Positions 23,347 to 32,092 of a DNA stretch of 64,000 nt are shown one piece after another. The DNA is from Roseomonas sp. E05. Lineage in GTDB: Bacteria; Pseudomonadota; Alphaproteobacteria; Acetobacterales; Acetobacteraceae. A program made the translations under genes and the position numbers. Each line of letters opens with the position of its first letter. Position 1 is the first letter of the stretch. The stretch covers positions 36,342 through 100,341 of the forward strand of contig NZ_JASIRT010000015.1 of assembly GCF_030063475.1 (NCBI RefSeq), in the 5' to 3' direction. Below the pieces are notes generated by a model that ran no database searches, was not told the origin of the DNA, and saw only the letters and a program-made list of their open reading frames with translations.

Positions 23347-26268
23347 ATGAACGTCATCACGGGCCGGGCGCGGATCGGGGACAGCCGCCTCGCCAGCCGC
23401 CTGCGCCGCGAGACCGCCGGCGAGGTGCTCTTCTCCGCCGGCGACCGCGGCCGCTACGCGACCGATGCCAGCATCTACCAGATGGAGCCGCTCGGCGTGC
23501 TGGTCCCCCGCACAACGGAGGACGTCCTGGCCGCCATGGCGATCTGCCGGGAGGAGGGCGTGCCCGTGCTGCCGCGCGGCGGCGGGACGAGCCAGTGCGG
23601 CCAGACCGTCAACCGCGCGCTGGTGGTGGACTGCACCAAGCACCTGCGCCGCGTGCTCGCGGCCGAGGGCGACACCGCCCGCGTCGAGCCCGGCATCACG
23701 CTCGGCGCGCTGAACGAGGCGCTGAAGCCGAAGGGGCTGTTCTACCCTGTCGATCCCTCCACCTGGGCGCGCTGCACCATTGGCGGCATGGCCGGCAACA
23801 ATTCCTGCGGCTCGAAGTCGATCCGCTATGGGCTGATGGCCGACAATGTCCGCGCCATCGACGCCATCCTGGCGGACGGCACGCGCTTCAGCTTCGGCGA
23901 GCTGCCGGACAATCTCGGCCCCGATGTCCCGCCCGCCGTCGCCGACCTGATCGCGCGGCTGCGTGCCATCGGCGCGCGGGAGGCGGCGGAGATCGCCGCC
24001 CGCTTCCCGCGCCAGCTCCGCCGCGTCGGCGGCTATAACCTGGATGCGCTGACGCCGACCGCCTGCGCGGAAGGCCGCGCCAGCCTGGCGCGCCTGCTGG
24101 TCGGCAGCGAGGGCACGCTGGCCTTCTCGACGGCGCTCGACCTGCGGCTCTGGCCGATCAAGCCGCGCAAGATGCTGGGCATCTGCCAGTTCCCGAGCTT
24201 CCGGCGCGCCATGGAGGCCTCGAAGCATCTGGTCATGCTCGATCCGGAGGCGGTGGAGCTGGTCGACCGCACCATGATCGACCTCGGCCGCTCCATTCCG
24301 ATCTACCGCAACACCATCGACCGGATCCTGATCGGCGAGCCGGACAGCCTGCTGATCGTCGAGTTCCACGGGCATGAGGACGCGCCGCTGCTGGCCGCGC
24401 TCGACCGGCTGGAGGAGATGATGGGCGATCTCGGCCTGCCCGGGCAGGTGGTGCGCGTCACCGATGCCGGCTTCCAGGCGCAGGTCGCGGAGGTGCGCGA
24501 GGCCGGGCTGAACATCATGATGAGCATGAAGGGCGATGGAAAGCCCGTCTCCTTCATCGAGGACACGGCCGTCGCGCTGGAGGATCTGGCGGACTACACC
24601 GAGCGCCTGAACGCGGTCTTCGAGAAGCATGGCACCAGGGGCACCTGGTATGCCCATGCCTCGGTGGGCTGCCTGCATGTCCGCCCCGTGCTGAACATGA
24701 AGTCCGGCGAGGACGTCGCGAAGATGCGCGCCATCGCCGAGGAATGCTTCGCCCTGGTGCGGGACTACAAGGGCAGCCATTCCGGCGAGCACGGCGACGG
24801 CATCGTCCGCTCCGAGTTCCACGAAACCATGTTCGGCGCGCGGATCGTGCGCGCCTTCGAGCAGGTGAAGGACGCCTTCGATCCCGCCACGGAAACCCTG
24901 CCGCAGGGGCTGCTGAACCCGAACCGCATCGTGCATCCGCCGCGCATGGATGACCGCAGCCTGCTGCGCTATCACGAGGGCTATGCGGCGGATGCGGGCG
25001 TCTCCCCGGCGCTCGACTGGTCGGCCTGGCCCGGGCCGCAGGGCGGCCTGCTCGGCGCGGTCGAGATGTGCAACAACAACGGCACCTGCCGGAAGTTCGA
25101 TGCCGGCACCATGTGCCCGAGCTACCGCGCCACGCGCGACGAGCAGCATCTGACGCGCGGCCGCGCCAATACGCTGCGGCTGGCGCTGACCGGCCAGATC
25201 GAGGGCGGGCTGGCCTCCGACGAGGTGGCGGAGACGCTGTCGCTCTGCGTCGCCTGCAAGGGCTGCAAGCGCGAATGCCCGACCGGGGTAGACATGGCCA
25301 AAATGAAGATCGAGGCCGCCCATGCCCGCAACCGCGCGCGCGGCGTGTCGCGGAAGGACCGTCTGATCGCCACCCTGCCGCGCTGGGCGCCCTGGGCGGC
25401 GCGCTTCGCGCCGCTGTCGAATCTTCGCGACCTGCTCCCCGGCCTGCCCGCGCTCAGCGAGCGCGCGCTCGGGCTGGCCGCGCAGCGCAGCCTGCCCCGC
25501 TTCCAGCGCGATGCCTTCCAGGACAGCGAGCTGCGCGCGCCGGATGGGCGCGCCAACGAGGTCATCCTGCTGCCCGACCTGTTCAACCGGTACTTCGAGC
25601 CGGAGAACCTGCGCGCCGCCATCCGCGTGCTGCGCGCCGCCGGCGCCGATCCCGCCGCCGCGCGCCCGAAGCGCGGTGCGCGGCCGCTGGATGACGGGCG
25701 CACCTATCTCGCCGCCGGAATGGTGGAGGAGGCACGCGAGGAGGCGCGCCGCACGCTGGAGGTGCTGTCGCAATGGGAGAGCCCGGTGCTGGGCCTCGAG
25801 CCTTCCGCGCTGATGACGCTGCGCGACGAGTTCCTCTCCCTGCTGCCGGGCGAGGCGACGACGAAGCTGGCTGCGCGCGCCATGCTCGTCACGGAGTGGC
25901 TGGCGAAGGCGAAGCCGCCGCTGAAGCTGAAGCCGGTGGGAGACGAGGCCCATATCCATGGCCACTGCCACCAGAAGGCCTTCAACGCCTTCACCCCCGC
26001 CGTCGCGATGCTGGCCGCGATCCCCGGACTGAAGGTGACGCCCATCACCTCCTCCTGCTGCGGCATGGCCGGTGCCTTCGGCTACGAGACGAAGAATCTG
26101 CCTGTCTCCATCGCCATGGCCGAGCTCTCGCTGCTGCCGTATCTCCGCCGGACCGCGCCGGAGGCGATCATCGTCGCCGACGGCACCTCCTGCCGCCATC
26201 AGATCCACGATCTGGCGAAGCGCGAGGCGCTCCACTCCATCCGCCTGCTGGACAGGGCGCTCGCATGA
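23347..26268 (+). CDS. FAD-binding and Fe-S-binding 2-hydroxyacid dehydrogenase (YdiJ/D-2-hydroxyglutarate dehydrogenase type)
   Basis: A 973-residue fusion enzyme. The N-terminal PCMH-type FAD domain shows VLPRGGGTSQCGQTVN near residue 75 and GGMAGNNSCGSKSIRYG near 140; GCLHVRPVLNMKSGED and HSGEHGDGIVRSEFHETMFG near 440-495 are the oxidase C-domain. Fe-S cysteines lie in CNNNGTCRKFDAGTMCP near 575 and CVACKGCKRECPTGVDMAKM near 633. A CCG-type module holds HGHCHQKAF near 870 and SSCCGMAGAFGYE near 902. Relatives oxidise D-2-hydroxyglutarate, D-lactate or glycolate and pass electrons to the quinone pool. Divergence from a glyoxylate aminotransferase suggests a glycolate- or glycerate-type substrate, but this is inference. 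Confidence 0.93.
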   Translation: MNVITGRARIGDSRLASRLRRETAGEVLFSAGDRGRYATDASIYQMEPLGVLVPRTTEDVLAAMAICREEGVPVLPRGGGTSQCGQTVNRALVVDCTKHLRRVLAAEGDTARVEPGITLGALNEALKPKGLFYPVDPSTWARCTIGGMAGNNSCGSKSIRYGLMADNVRAIDAILADGTRFSFGELPDNLGPDVPPAVADLIARLRAIGAREAAEIAARFPRQLRRVGGYNLDALTPTACAEGRASLARLLVGSEGTLAFSTALDLRLWPIKPRKMLGICQFPSFRRAMEASKHLVMLDPEAVELVDRTMIDLGRSIPIYRNTIDRILIGEPDSLLIVEFHGHEDAPLLAALDRLEEMMGDLGLPGQVVRVTDAGFQAQVAEVREAGLNIMMSMKGDGKPVSFIEDTAVALEDLADYTERLNAVFEKHGTRGTWYAHASVGCLHVRPVLNMKSGEDVAKMRAIAEECFALVRDYKGSHSGEHGDGIVRSEFHETMFGARIVRAFEQVKDAFDPATETLPQGLLNPNRIVHPPRMDDRSLLRYHEGYAADAGVSPALDWSAWPGPQGGLLGAVEMCNNNGTCRKFDAGTMCPSYRATRDEQHLTRGRANTLRLALTGQIEGGLASDEVAETLSLCVACKGCKRECPTGVDMAKMKIEAAHARNRARGVSRKDRLIATLPRWAPWAARFAPLSNLRDLLPGLPALSERALGLAAQRSLPRFQRDAFQDSELRAPDGRANEVILLPDLFNRYFEPENLRAAIRVLRAAGADPAAARPKRGARPLDDGRTYLAAGMVEEAREEARRTLEVLSQWESPVLGLEPSALMTLRDEFLSLLPGEATTKLAARAMLVTEWLAKAKPPLKLKPVGDEAHIHGHCHQKAFNAFTPAVAMLAAIPGLKVTPITSSCCGMAGAFGYETKNLPVSIAMAELSLLPYLRRTAPEAIIVADGTSCRHQIHDLAKREALHSIRLLDRALA

Positions 26269-26656
26269 CCGGGGCGTGGAAGCGGTATCCGCTTTCTGCG
26301 GACCGAAGGAGCCGAAGTCACCGGAAAATTCGCGCGCAGGTCCCGCGCCGTCCCGCCCCAGCAGGCTGACAGACCCGATTCGGCTGCCTGAGACGTTGCA
26401 CGCGGAAGGTCTTCCGCGCGCGCAGTGCCTTGATGGCTGGCAACCCGGCCGAGAGGAGGCGCGGTTCCTGCCTGCTCAGGTGCCGGGGCGCGGCCGGGCC
26501 AGCAGCCGGAGGAGGCGGGGGGTGGAGGGTGAAGCCCCGGCCGGCGCGCTCACGATCACGATGGCGGGCCTGCCTCAACCCAGCGCCACTCTGGCAGCGC
26601 CTCTCCCCCAGGCCTGAGCTGGAGCTGCCCCACCGCGACCGATTTTCAGCAGCCGG
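26269..26656. other. Intergenic region with a small hairpin
   Basis: 388 bases between the dehydrogenase and the convergent MarR gene. Apart from the small hairpin at 26280-26294 I see no gene or RNA; several short frames exist but lack a ribosome site or coherent composition. Confidence 0.5.
26280..26294 (+). terminator. Possible terminator hairpin after the dehydrogenase gene
   Basis: AAGCGG (26280-26285), loop TAT, CCGCTT (26289-26294) followed by TCT, 11 bases after the stop codon. Six-base stem and very short T-run; weak candidate. Confidence 0.4.
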
Positions 26657-27124
26657 CTAGAGCTGCTGGCGCGCGGCCTGGAGCAGCTTGCCGATGGCGC
26701 TGTCGAGGCATTCCATCTCTGCCTCCGTCAGCGCGGCGCGGAAAGCATCGTCACGCTCACCGGCCGAGCGCATCAGGCCGCGGAACACCTTGCGCCCGGC
26801 TGGCGTCAGGCTCAGCGCCAGTTCGCGCGCATCCGCCGCCGTGCCGCGCCGCACGAGGCCGCGCTCCACCAGCCCGCCGACCACCCGGCTGGCCAGGCCC
26901 TTGTCCAACCCGCTCTGCCGCGCGAGGTCCTTCAGCGACATCGGCGCGAAATCCCCGAGCAGCGCGATGGTGCGCCATTCCATCAGGCTGACATCGAACT
27001 CCCGCCGGTAGCGCGCCGCGGCGCCCCGGCTGAGGGCATTCGCCAACCGGTGGATGCGGTAGGAGAGCAGGTCCTTGATCGTCCGGGTGTCCCCGGCCGG
27101 GGCGGCGGTTCGCGAAGCAGGCAT
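26657..27124 (-). CDS. MarR family transcriptional regulator
   Basis: A 155-residue winged-helix regulator. The DNA-binding part is SLKDLARQSGLDKGLASRVV, followed by the wing GLVERGLVRRGTAADAREL and the dimerisation helices at both ends (IHRLANALSRGAAARYRREF and ECLDSAIGKLLQAARQQL). MarR proteins of this size repress catabolic operons and release DNA on binding an aromatic or acyl-CoA ligand. It is divergent from the acyl-CoA synthetase operon, with the 17-bp palindrome at 27216-27232 between them and an identical half-site pair at 32015-32031, which together define a likely local regulon. Confidence 0.9.
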   Translation of the reverse strand: MPASRTAAPAGDTRTIKDLLSYRIHRLANALSRGAAARYRREFDVSLMEWRTIALLGDFAPMSLKDLARQSGLDKGLASRVVGGLVERGLVRRGTAADARELALSLTPAGRKVFRGLMRSAGERDDAFRAALTEAEMECLDSAIGKLLQAARQQL

Positions 27125-27215
27125 GCTCGCATCTTACGGGCAATTCCCCGGCTTGTCCCGCGCCGGGCAGGGGTCCGGCGGAAGCCGCAGGCCACCGCGC
27201 GGCGCCGGACAGATT

Positions 27216-27232
27216 GGTTGACAAAATCAACC
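27216..27232. promoter_or_regulatory. Candidate MarR operator 1 (GGTTGA-N5-TCAACC)
   Basis: Perfect palindrome GGTTGA / TCAACC with a five-base spacer, 42 bases upstream of the acyl-CoA synthetase beta-like gene and 92 bases upstream of marR. It contains TTGACA (27218-27223), an ideal -35 hexamer for + strand transcription, so binding would block the promoter directly. The same 17-base layout recurs at 32015-32031. Confidence 0.7.
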
Positions 27233-27273
27233 CAAAACCCCTAGCTGGCGCAAAATGGCGGGGAGGACCGGCC

Positions 27274-28407
27274 ATGCGGCTGACCGAGATGGACGGCAAG
27301 GCGCTGCTGCGGCGGCACGGCGTCGCGGTGCCGCGCGGGGTGGCGCTGCCGGCCGGTGGCGCGGTGCCGCCGGAGGCGCAGGACTGGCCGGGGCTGGTGC
27401 TGAAGGCGCAGGTGCTGGAAGGCGGGCGCGGCAAGCGCGGCCTGGTGCGGCGCGTCACCCCGGCCGAGGTTCCGGCGCTGCGCGCGGCGATGACGGCGCA
27501 GGCCGGCGCGGTGCCCTTCCTGCTGGAGGAGGCGGTGGAGATCACGCGGGAACTCTACCTGGCCCTGCGCGTGGACGGCACGCGGCAGGTGATCGAATGC
27601 CTCTTCTCCGCCGAGGGCGGCATCGCGGTCGAGGGGGCCGCCACCCTGTTGCGGCTGCCCGTCGATCCGGACGATCCTTTCGCCGCCGATCTGCTCTTCG
27701 CCGCCCTCCGCGCCGCATTGCCGGCCGATCTCGCCGCACGCGTCGCGCGCCTGGTACCGCGGCTGGCCCGCCTCCTGCGCGCGGAGGACCTGGAGCTGCT
27801 GGAGCTCAATCCGCTGGCCGTCACTCCCGCCGGTCTTGTCGCCTGCGACGCCAAGCTGGTGCGCGATGCCGCCGCGCTGCCCCGCCACGACACGCCCGCG
27901 GCCAGCGCCGCGCTGGAGGCGGCCGCCCTCACCCCGCTGGAACGGCAGGCGCGGCAACGGGGCTTCGCGCTGGTGGAAATGCCCGGGGACGTGGCGCTGG
28001 TCTCAGCCGGCGCCGGGCTCGGCATGCAGTTGATGGACCTGCTGGCCGATCATGGCCTGCGCGCCGCCAGCTTCATGGACAACCTGCGCGGCGGCCCGGC
28101 CGAGACCACCGAGGCGCGGCTGGAAGCCGCCTTCGCCCTCGCCGCCCGGCCGGAGGTGAAGGCCATCCTGTTCTACACCACCCTGGCCTCCCGCCCGCTG
28201 CGCGACCGGGTGGAGACGCTGCTGGCCTTCCTGGCCCGCCACCCGCCGCCCAGGCCGCTCTATGCCGGCTTCGCCGCCGGCCATGCCGCCACGCGGGGCT
28301 TCGACGCCGAGGCGGCACGGGGGCAGCTGCGCGCCGCCGGCGTCGCCGCCCTGCATGAGGACCCGCGGGCCCTGGTGCGCGCCCTGGCCGCGGACCTCGC
28401 CGCATGA
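27274..28407 (+). CDS. ADP-forming acyl-CoA synthetase beta subunit-like (SucC-type ATP-grasp)
   Basis: A 377-residue protein with the layout of a succinyl-CoA synthetase beta subunit. The N-terminal ATP-grasp opens with LTEMDGKALLRRHGVAVPRG and LVLKAQVLEGGRGKRGLVRR, the latter the nucleotide-binding strand-loop; LLELNPLAVTPAGLVACDAK is the metal-binding region, and the C-terminal CoA-ligase-like half contains GDVALVSAGAGLGMQLMDLL. Divergent from housekeeping SucC in sequence, so it should activate another acid. GGGGAGGAC precedes the ATG at 27274. It overlaps the alpha-like gene by four bases; the two must form one enzyme. Confidence 0.87.
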   Translation: MRLTEMDGKALLRRHGVAVPRGVALPAGGAVPPEAQDWPGLVLKAQVLEGGRGKRGLVRRVTPAEVPALRAAMTAQAGAVPFLLEEAVEITRELYLALRVDGTRQVIECLFSAEGGIAVEGAATLLRLPVDPDDPFAADLLFAALRAALPADLAARVARLVPRLARLLRAEDLELLELNPLAVTPAGLVACDAKLVRDAAALPRHDTPAASAALEAAALTPLERQARQRGFALVEMPGDVALVSAGAGLGMQLMDLLADHGLRAASFMDNLRGGPAETTEARLEAAFALAARPEVKAILFYTTLASRPLRDRVETLLAFLARHPPPRPLYAGFAAGHAATRGFDAEAARGQLRAAGVAALHEDPRALVRALAADLAA

Positions 28408-29273
28408 CACCGCCCTTCCTGCGCGCCTTCCCGCGCCGCGTCATCGTCTTCAACCCCACCGGGCGCTATGCCGCGCGGCAGGTGGCGGCGATGCGTGAGG
28501 CCGGCACGCCGATCGTGGCCGGCATCGCGCTCGGCAAGGGCGGCGGCAGGCTGGAGGGGCTGCCCCTGCTCGACAGCCTGCGCGAGCTGGACGCCCCGGC
28601 CGAGGCCGCCATCCTCTACACCCCGCCCGAGGGCACCGCCGACGCGATCCGGCAATGCGCCGCCGCCGGCATCGCCACCATTGTCGCCGCCGCCGAATAC
28701 GTGCCGCTGCACGATACGCTCGGCGCCGCCCAGGCGGCGCGCGCGGCGGGAAGCTGGCTGGTGGGGCCGAACACGCTGGGGCTCTGCGTTCCGGGTCAGG
28801 GGCTGCTCGGCTCGGTCGCTCCCTCCTTCTGCCGGCCCGGGCGGGTGGCGCTGCTCGGCCGCAGCGGCACGTTGACGCTGACCGTCGCGCGCCTGCTGAC
28901 GGCGGCGGGGATCGGCCAGCGCATCGCGCTCCATCTCGGCGGCGACGCGGTGATCGGCCGCAACCCGCACGAATACCTCCCCGCCCTGCGCGACGACCCG
29001 GACACCGCCGCCGTGCTCTATTGCGGCGAGATCGGCGGCGGCAAGGAATATGCCCTGGCCGAGGCGCTGGCCGGTTTTCCCAAGCCGCTGGTCGCCACCA
29101 TCGCCGGCCGCCACGCGCCGGCCGAGCGGCAGATGGGCCATGCCGGCGCGCTGATCGGCCATACCCGCGAGGGCGCCGCCGCCAAGCTGGCCGCGCTCGC
29201 CGCCGCCGGCGCGCATGCCGCCCAGACCCCCTATGACGCCATCGAGATCCTGAAAGGATTGCTGCCCGCATGA
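28404..29273 (+). CDS. ADP-forming acyl-CoA synthetase alpha subunit-like (SucD-type)
   Basis: A 289-residue protein equal in length to succinyl-CoA synthetase alpha. The Rossmann part includes VIVFNPTGRYAARQVAAMRE, and WLVGPNTLGLCVPGQG, VALLGRSGTLTLTVARLLTA and LYCGEIGGGKEYALAEAL follow the SucD order; GHAGALIG near residue 255 contains the histidine that carries phosphate. It starts within the stop of the beta-like gene (ATGA) and its own stop overlaps the next start. With the lyase-like enzyme downstream it suggests activation of an acid to its CoA ester followed by carbon-carbon cleavage. Confidence 0.87.
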   Translation: MTPPFLRAFPRRVIVFNPTGRYAARQVAAMREAGTPIVAGIALGKGGGRLEGLPLLDSLRELDAPAEAAILYTPPEGTADAIRQCAAAGIATIVAAAEYVPLHDTLGAAQAARAAGSWLVGPNTLGLCVPGQGLLGSVAPSFCRPGRVALLGRSGTLTLTVARLLTAAGIGQRIALHLGGDAVIGRNPHEYLPALRDDPDTAAVLYCGEIGGGKEYALAEALAGFPKPLVATIAGRHAPAERQMGHAGALIGHTREGAAAKLAALAAAGAHAAQTPYDAIEILKGLLPA

Positions 29274-30196
29274 GCGAGACACCGCAGGTCGTCCTTTGTG
29301 AGTGCTTCGCCCGCGACGGGCTGCAGCACGAGCCCGGCGTGCTGCCGGCGGCCGAGAAGGCCGCGATGCTGGTGCGCATCGCCGATTGCGGCTTCCGCCG
29401 GATCGAGATCACCTCCTTCTCGCACCCGAAATACGTGCCGCAATTCGCCGATGCGGCGGAGGTGCTGCAGGCCGTGCCGCCGCGCCCGGGCGTGCTGTTC
29501 AAGGCCACCTGCCCGAACCCGCAGGCGGTCGAGCGGGCGCTGACGGCACGCGCGGAAGGCCGCGGGCCGGAGGAGATCAGCTTCCTCGTCTCGGCCTCCG
29601 AAGGCCACACGCAGCGCAACCTGCGGCGCTCCCGCGACGAGCAGTGGCGCAATGTCGAGGCGATGGCGGCGCTGGCCGGCGGCGCCTTCACCACCGTGGG
29701 CACCATTTCGGTTGCCTTCGACTGCCCCTTCGACGGGCCGACCCCGCCGCAGCGCGTGCTGGAGGATGCACGGCGCTTCATCGCGCTCGGGGTGCGGCGC
29801 ATCGCCATCGGCGACACCATCGGCAGCGCCACGCCGCCGCGCGTGCGGGCGCTGGTGCGCCTGCTGCGCGAGGAACTGCCGCAGGAGGCCGTGCTGATCG
29901 CACACTTCCACGACAGCCGCGGCACCGGCATCGCCAACTGTGTCGCCGCGCTGGAAGCGGGTATCACTCACTTCGACAGCGCGCTGGGCGGCACCGGCGG
30001 GCATCCGGCCGAGATCGCCTATGGCGAGGGCTTCACCGGGAATGTCTGCACGGAGGACCTGGCGATGCTGTTCGAGGCCATGGGCGTCCGCACCGGCCTC
30101 GACCTCGACCGCCTGCGCGCGGCCGGGCGCGCCGCCGAGGCGCTGCTCGGCCGCCGTCTGCACGCCCGCACCAACCGCCTCGGAGAACACGCATGA
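29270..30196 (+). CDS. HMG-CoA lyase-like protein with a replaced active-site cysteine
   Basis: A 308-residue TIM barrel of the hydroxymethylglutaryl-CoA lyase / DRE family. ARDGLQHE (residues 14-21) supplies the substrate/metal-binding arginine-aspartate region and HFHDSRGTGIANC (212-224) the two metal-binding histidines. In known HMG-CoA lyases the loop GLGGCPYA carries the catalytic cysteine; here the equivalent stretch is GGTGGHPAEI with histidine 245 instead. The fold and metal site are intact, so a lyase acting on another 3-hydroxyacyl-CoA, or with altered chemistry, is likely. It is coupled on both sides by ATGA overlaps within the MarR-controlled operon. Confidence 0.85.
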   Translation: MSETPQVVLCECFARDGLQHEPGVLPAAEKAAMLVRIADCGFRRIEITSFSHPKYVPQFADAAEVLQAVPPRPGVLFKATCPNPQAVERALTARAEGRGPEEISFLVSASEGHTQRNLRRSRDEQWRNVEAMAALAGGAFTTVGTISVAFDCPFDGPTPPQRVLEDARRFIALGVRRIAIGDTIGSATPPRVRALVRLLREELPQEAVLIAHFHDSRGTGIANCVAALEAGITHFDSALGGTGGHPAEIAYGEGFTGNVCTEDLAMLFEAMGVRTGLDLDRLRAAGRAAEALLGRRLHARTNRLGEHA

Positions 30197-30999
30197 GCGA
30201 GACCGACGAATCCCCCCTGCTGGTGCGGCGCGACGGCCCGGTGGTGCGCGCCATCCTGAACCGGCCGGCGCGGCGCAACGCGATGAGCACGGCGCTGGTG
30301 GAGGCGCTCGACGCGTTGCTCGCCGATCTGCGCCAGGATCGCACGGCGCGCGTGCTGGTGCTCTCCGGTGCCGGCGGGCATTTCTGCGCCGGGCTGGACC
30401 TGACGGAGGTGGGCGCGCCGGCCGCGCCGGAGGAGAAGCTGGCGCGGCAGCTCGAACGCAACCGCCGCACCGGTGCGCGCTTCGCCGCCATCGCCGCGCT
30501 GCCGCAGGTGGTGATCGCCCAGATCGAGGGCTCGGCCTTCGCCGGCGGGCTCGGCCTGGTCTGCGCGGCCGACATCGCCCTGGCCTCGGCCGAGGCACGC
30601 TTCGCCGCGCCGGAAGTGCGGCGCGGGCTGGTGGCGGCGCAGATCCTGCCCTGGCTGTCGCACCGCATGGGGCGCAGCGAGGCGGCGCGACTGGTGCTGC
30701 AAGGGGCGCCCATCGGCGCGGCCGAGGCCGCCGCGCGCGGCCTGCTGCACGAGGTTCTGCCCGATGCCGCAGCGCTGGCAGCGCGCGTGGAAGCGGTGAT
30801 CGGCGACCTGCTGCAGGGCGCACCGGGCGCCCTGGCCGAGACCAAGGCGCTGATGGCGGCGCTCGGCGGCCCGGTGCCCGAGGGCTATGCCGATGCCGGC
30901 GCACAGGCCTTCGCACGTTGTGCGGCGGGCGAGGCGGAGGAAGGTATCGCCGCCTTCAAGGCCAAGCGCCCGCCGGCCTGGGCGCCTATTCCTGCCTGA
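30193..30999 (+). CDS. Enoyl-CoA hydratase/isomerase family protein
   Basis: A 268-residue crotonase-fold enzyme. GHFCAGLDLTEVG is the first oxyanion loop, EGSAFAGGLGLVCAADIALA the second and FAAPEVRRGLVAAQ the third, which retains a glutamate; the first catalytic glutamate site is a glycine/leucine, as in several non-hydratase crotonases. Last gene of the operon that starts at 27274. The final 14 bases overlap, tail to tail, with the convergent Bug gene. It may hydrate, isomerise or hydrolyse the CoA ester produced by the upstream synthetase. Confidence 0.88.
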   Translation: MSETDESPLLVRRDGPVVRAILNRPARRNAMSTALVEALDALLADLRQDRTARVLVLSGAGGHFCAGLDLTEVGAPAAPEEKLARQLERNRRTGARFAAIAALPQVVIAQIEGSAFAGGLGLVCAADIALASAEARFAAPEVRRGLVAAQILPWLSHRMGRSEAARLVLQGAPIGAAEAAARGLLHEVLPDAAALAARVEAVIGDLLQGAPGALAETKALMAALGGPVPEGYADAGAQAFARCAAGEAEEGIAAFKAKRPPAWAPIPA

Positions 31000-31957
31000 T
31001 CCCGGCCGCGGTCACCACCTCCTTCCACAGCGGCACCTCCGCCCGCATCCGCGCCGCCAGCGGCGCCGGCCCGTCGAGCAGCAGCGTGGCGCCGGATTCC
31101 CCCATGCGCTGCGCCAGCGGTGAGCCCTCGCGCAGCGGCGCCATGGCCTCGGCGAGGCGCTGCACCACGGCGGCCGGCGTGTTGGGCGGGCCGAACAGGG
31201 CGTACCAGATGGTGAGGCCATAGCCCGGCACCGCCTCGGCGATGGCCGGCACCTCCGGCAAGGCCGGGCTGCGTCCTGGCGAGGTTACCGCCAGGGCGCG
31301 CAGCCGCCCGTCGCTGACATGCTTCATCGTCTCGATCAGGCCGGTGATCAGCATGTCGGTATCGCCGGCATAGAGGGCGTTCACCGCCTGTGCGCCACCG
31401 CGATAGGGCACGTGCAGGATGTCGATGCCCGCCTTCGCCTTCAGCAGTTCGCCCGCCAGATGCGTGGTGGAGCCGGTGCCTGAGGAGGCGAAGGAGAAGC
31501 GCTGCGGCTTCGCCTTCGCCTGCCGCAGGAAGGTCGCGAAGTCCGGCACCGGCCAGTCCGGCCGCACCAGCAGGGCCATCGGCACCTCGCTCACCATGCT
31601 GACCGGGGTCAGGTCGCGGAACGGGTCGTAACCCGGATCTCTCAGCAGCGCCGGCAGGATGGCGACCGAGGATGTGGTGAAGAGCAGCATGTGCGGGTCC
31701 GCCGCCTGCAGCACGGACTGGATGCCGAGCGCGCCGCCCGCCCCTGGCTTCGTCTCGACGATGACGCTCTGCCCGAGCGTATGCGTCAGCCGGTCGGCGA
31801 TGAAGCGGGCCGGCACCTCGACCGGGCCGCCCGGCGCAAAGGGCACGATGAAGCGCACGGTGCGGTCCGGCCAGGCGGCCTCGCCGGCACGGGCCGCGCA
31901 GGGCAGCGCACTGACGGCGAGCGCCGCCAGGGCGCCGCGCCGGGTCACATGGACCAT
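30986..31957 (-). CDS. Bug family tripartite tricarboxylate transporter substrate-binding protein
   Basis: A 323-residue exported receptor. Signal peptide MVHVTRRGALAALAVSALPC ends near ARAGEAA; mature chain DRTVRFIVPFAPGGPVEVPA is the Bug opening, with VIVETKPGAGGALGIQSVLQ, FASSGTGSTTHLAGELLKAK and HVPYRGGAQAVNALYAGDTD in order. The start at 31957 is preceded by GGGAGG. Its gene runs convergent to the SucCD-like operon and divergent from a second Bug gene; the MarR-type palindrome at 32015-32031 lies 58 bases upstream. Likely feeds the same catabolic route. Confidence 0.92.
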   Translation of the reverse strand: MVHVTRRGALAALAVSALPCAARAGEAAWPDRTVRFIVPFAPGGPVEVPARFIADRLTHTLGQSVIVETKPGAGGALGIQSVLQAADPHMLLFTTSSVAILPALLRDPGYDPFRDLTPVSMVSEVPMALLVRPDWPVPDFATFLRQAKAKPQRFSFASSGTGSTTHLAGELLKAKAGIDILHVPYRGGAQAVNALYAGDTDMLITGLIETMKHVSDGRLRALAVTSPGRSPALPEVPAIAEAVPGYGLTIWYALFGPPNTPAAVVQRLAEAMAPLREGSPLAQRMGESGATLLLDGPAPLAARMRAEVPLWKEVVTAAGIRQE

Positions 31958-32014
31958 TCTTTCCTCCCTTGTCATGTTCGAGATCTTTTCAGCACCGCAA
32001 AGGCTAGATCGAAT

Positions 32015-32031
32015 GGTTGATATGATCAACC
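32015..32031. promoter_or_regulatory. Candidate MarR operator 2 (GGTTGA-N5-TCAACC)
   Basis: GGTTGA (32015-32020), five bases, TCAACC (32026-32031), identical in both half-sites and spacer length to the site beside marR at 27216. It lies in the middle of the 135-base gap between two divergent Bug genes, so one bound repressor could control receptors in both directions. Confidence 0.7.
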
Positions 32032-32092
32032 AAAGCGACTAGCGTCCTTCGCGGAAGAGGCGCGAAGCCCCGACAAGGAGAGACGAACAAGG

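Noticed and set aside
28404..29273. TCA-cycle sucD
   Set aside because: Same fold and length, but divergent sequence and catabolic operon context; the housekeeping pair normally lies elsewhere.
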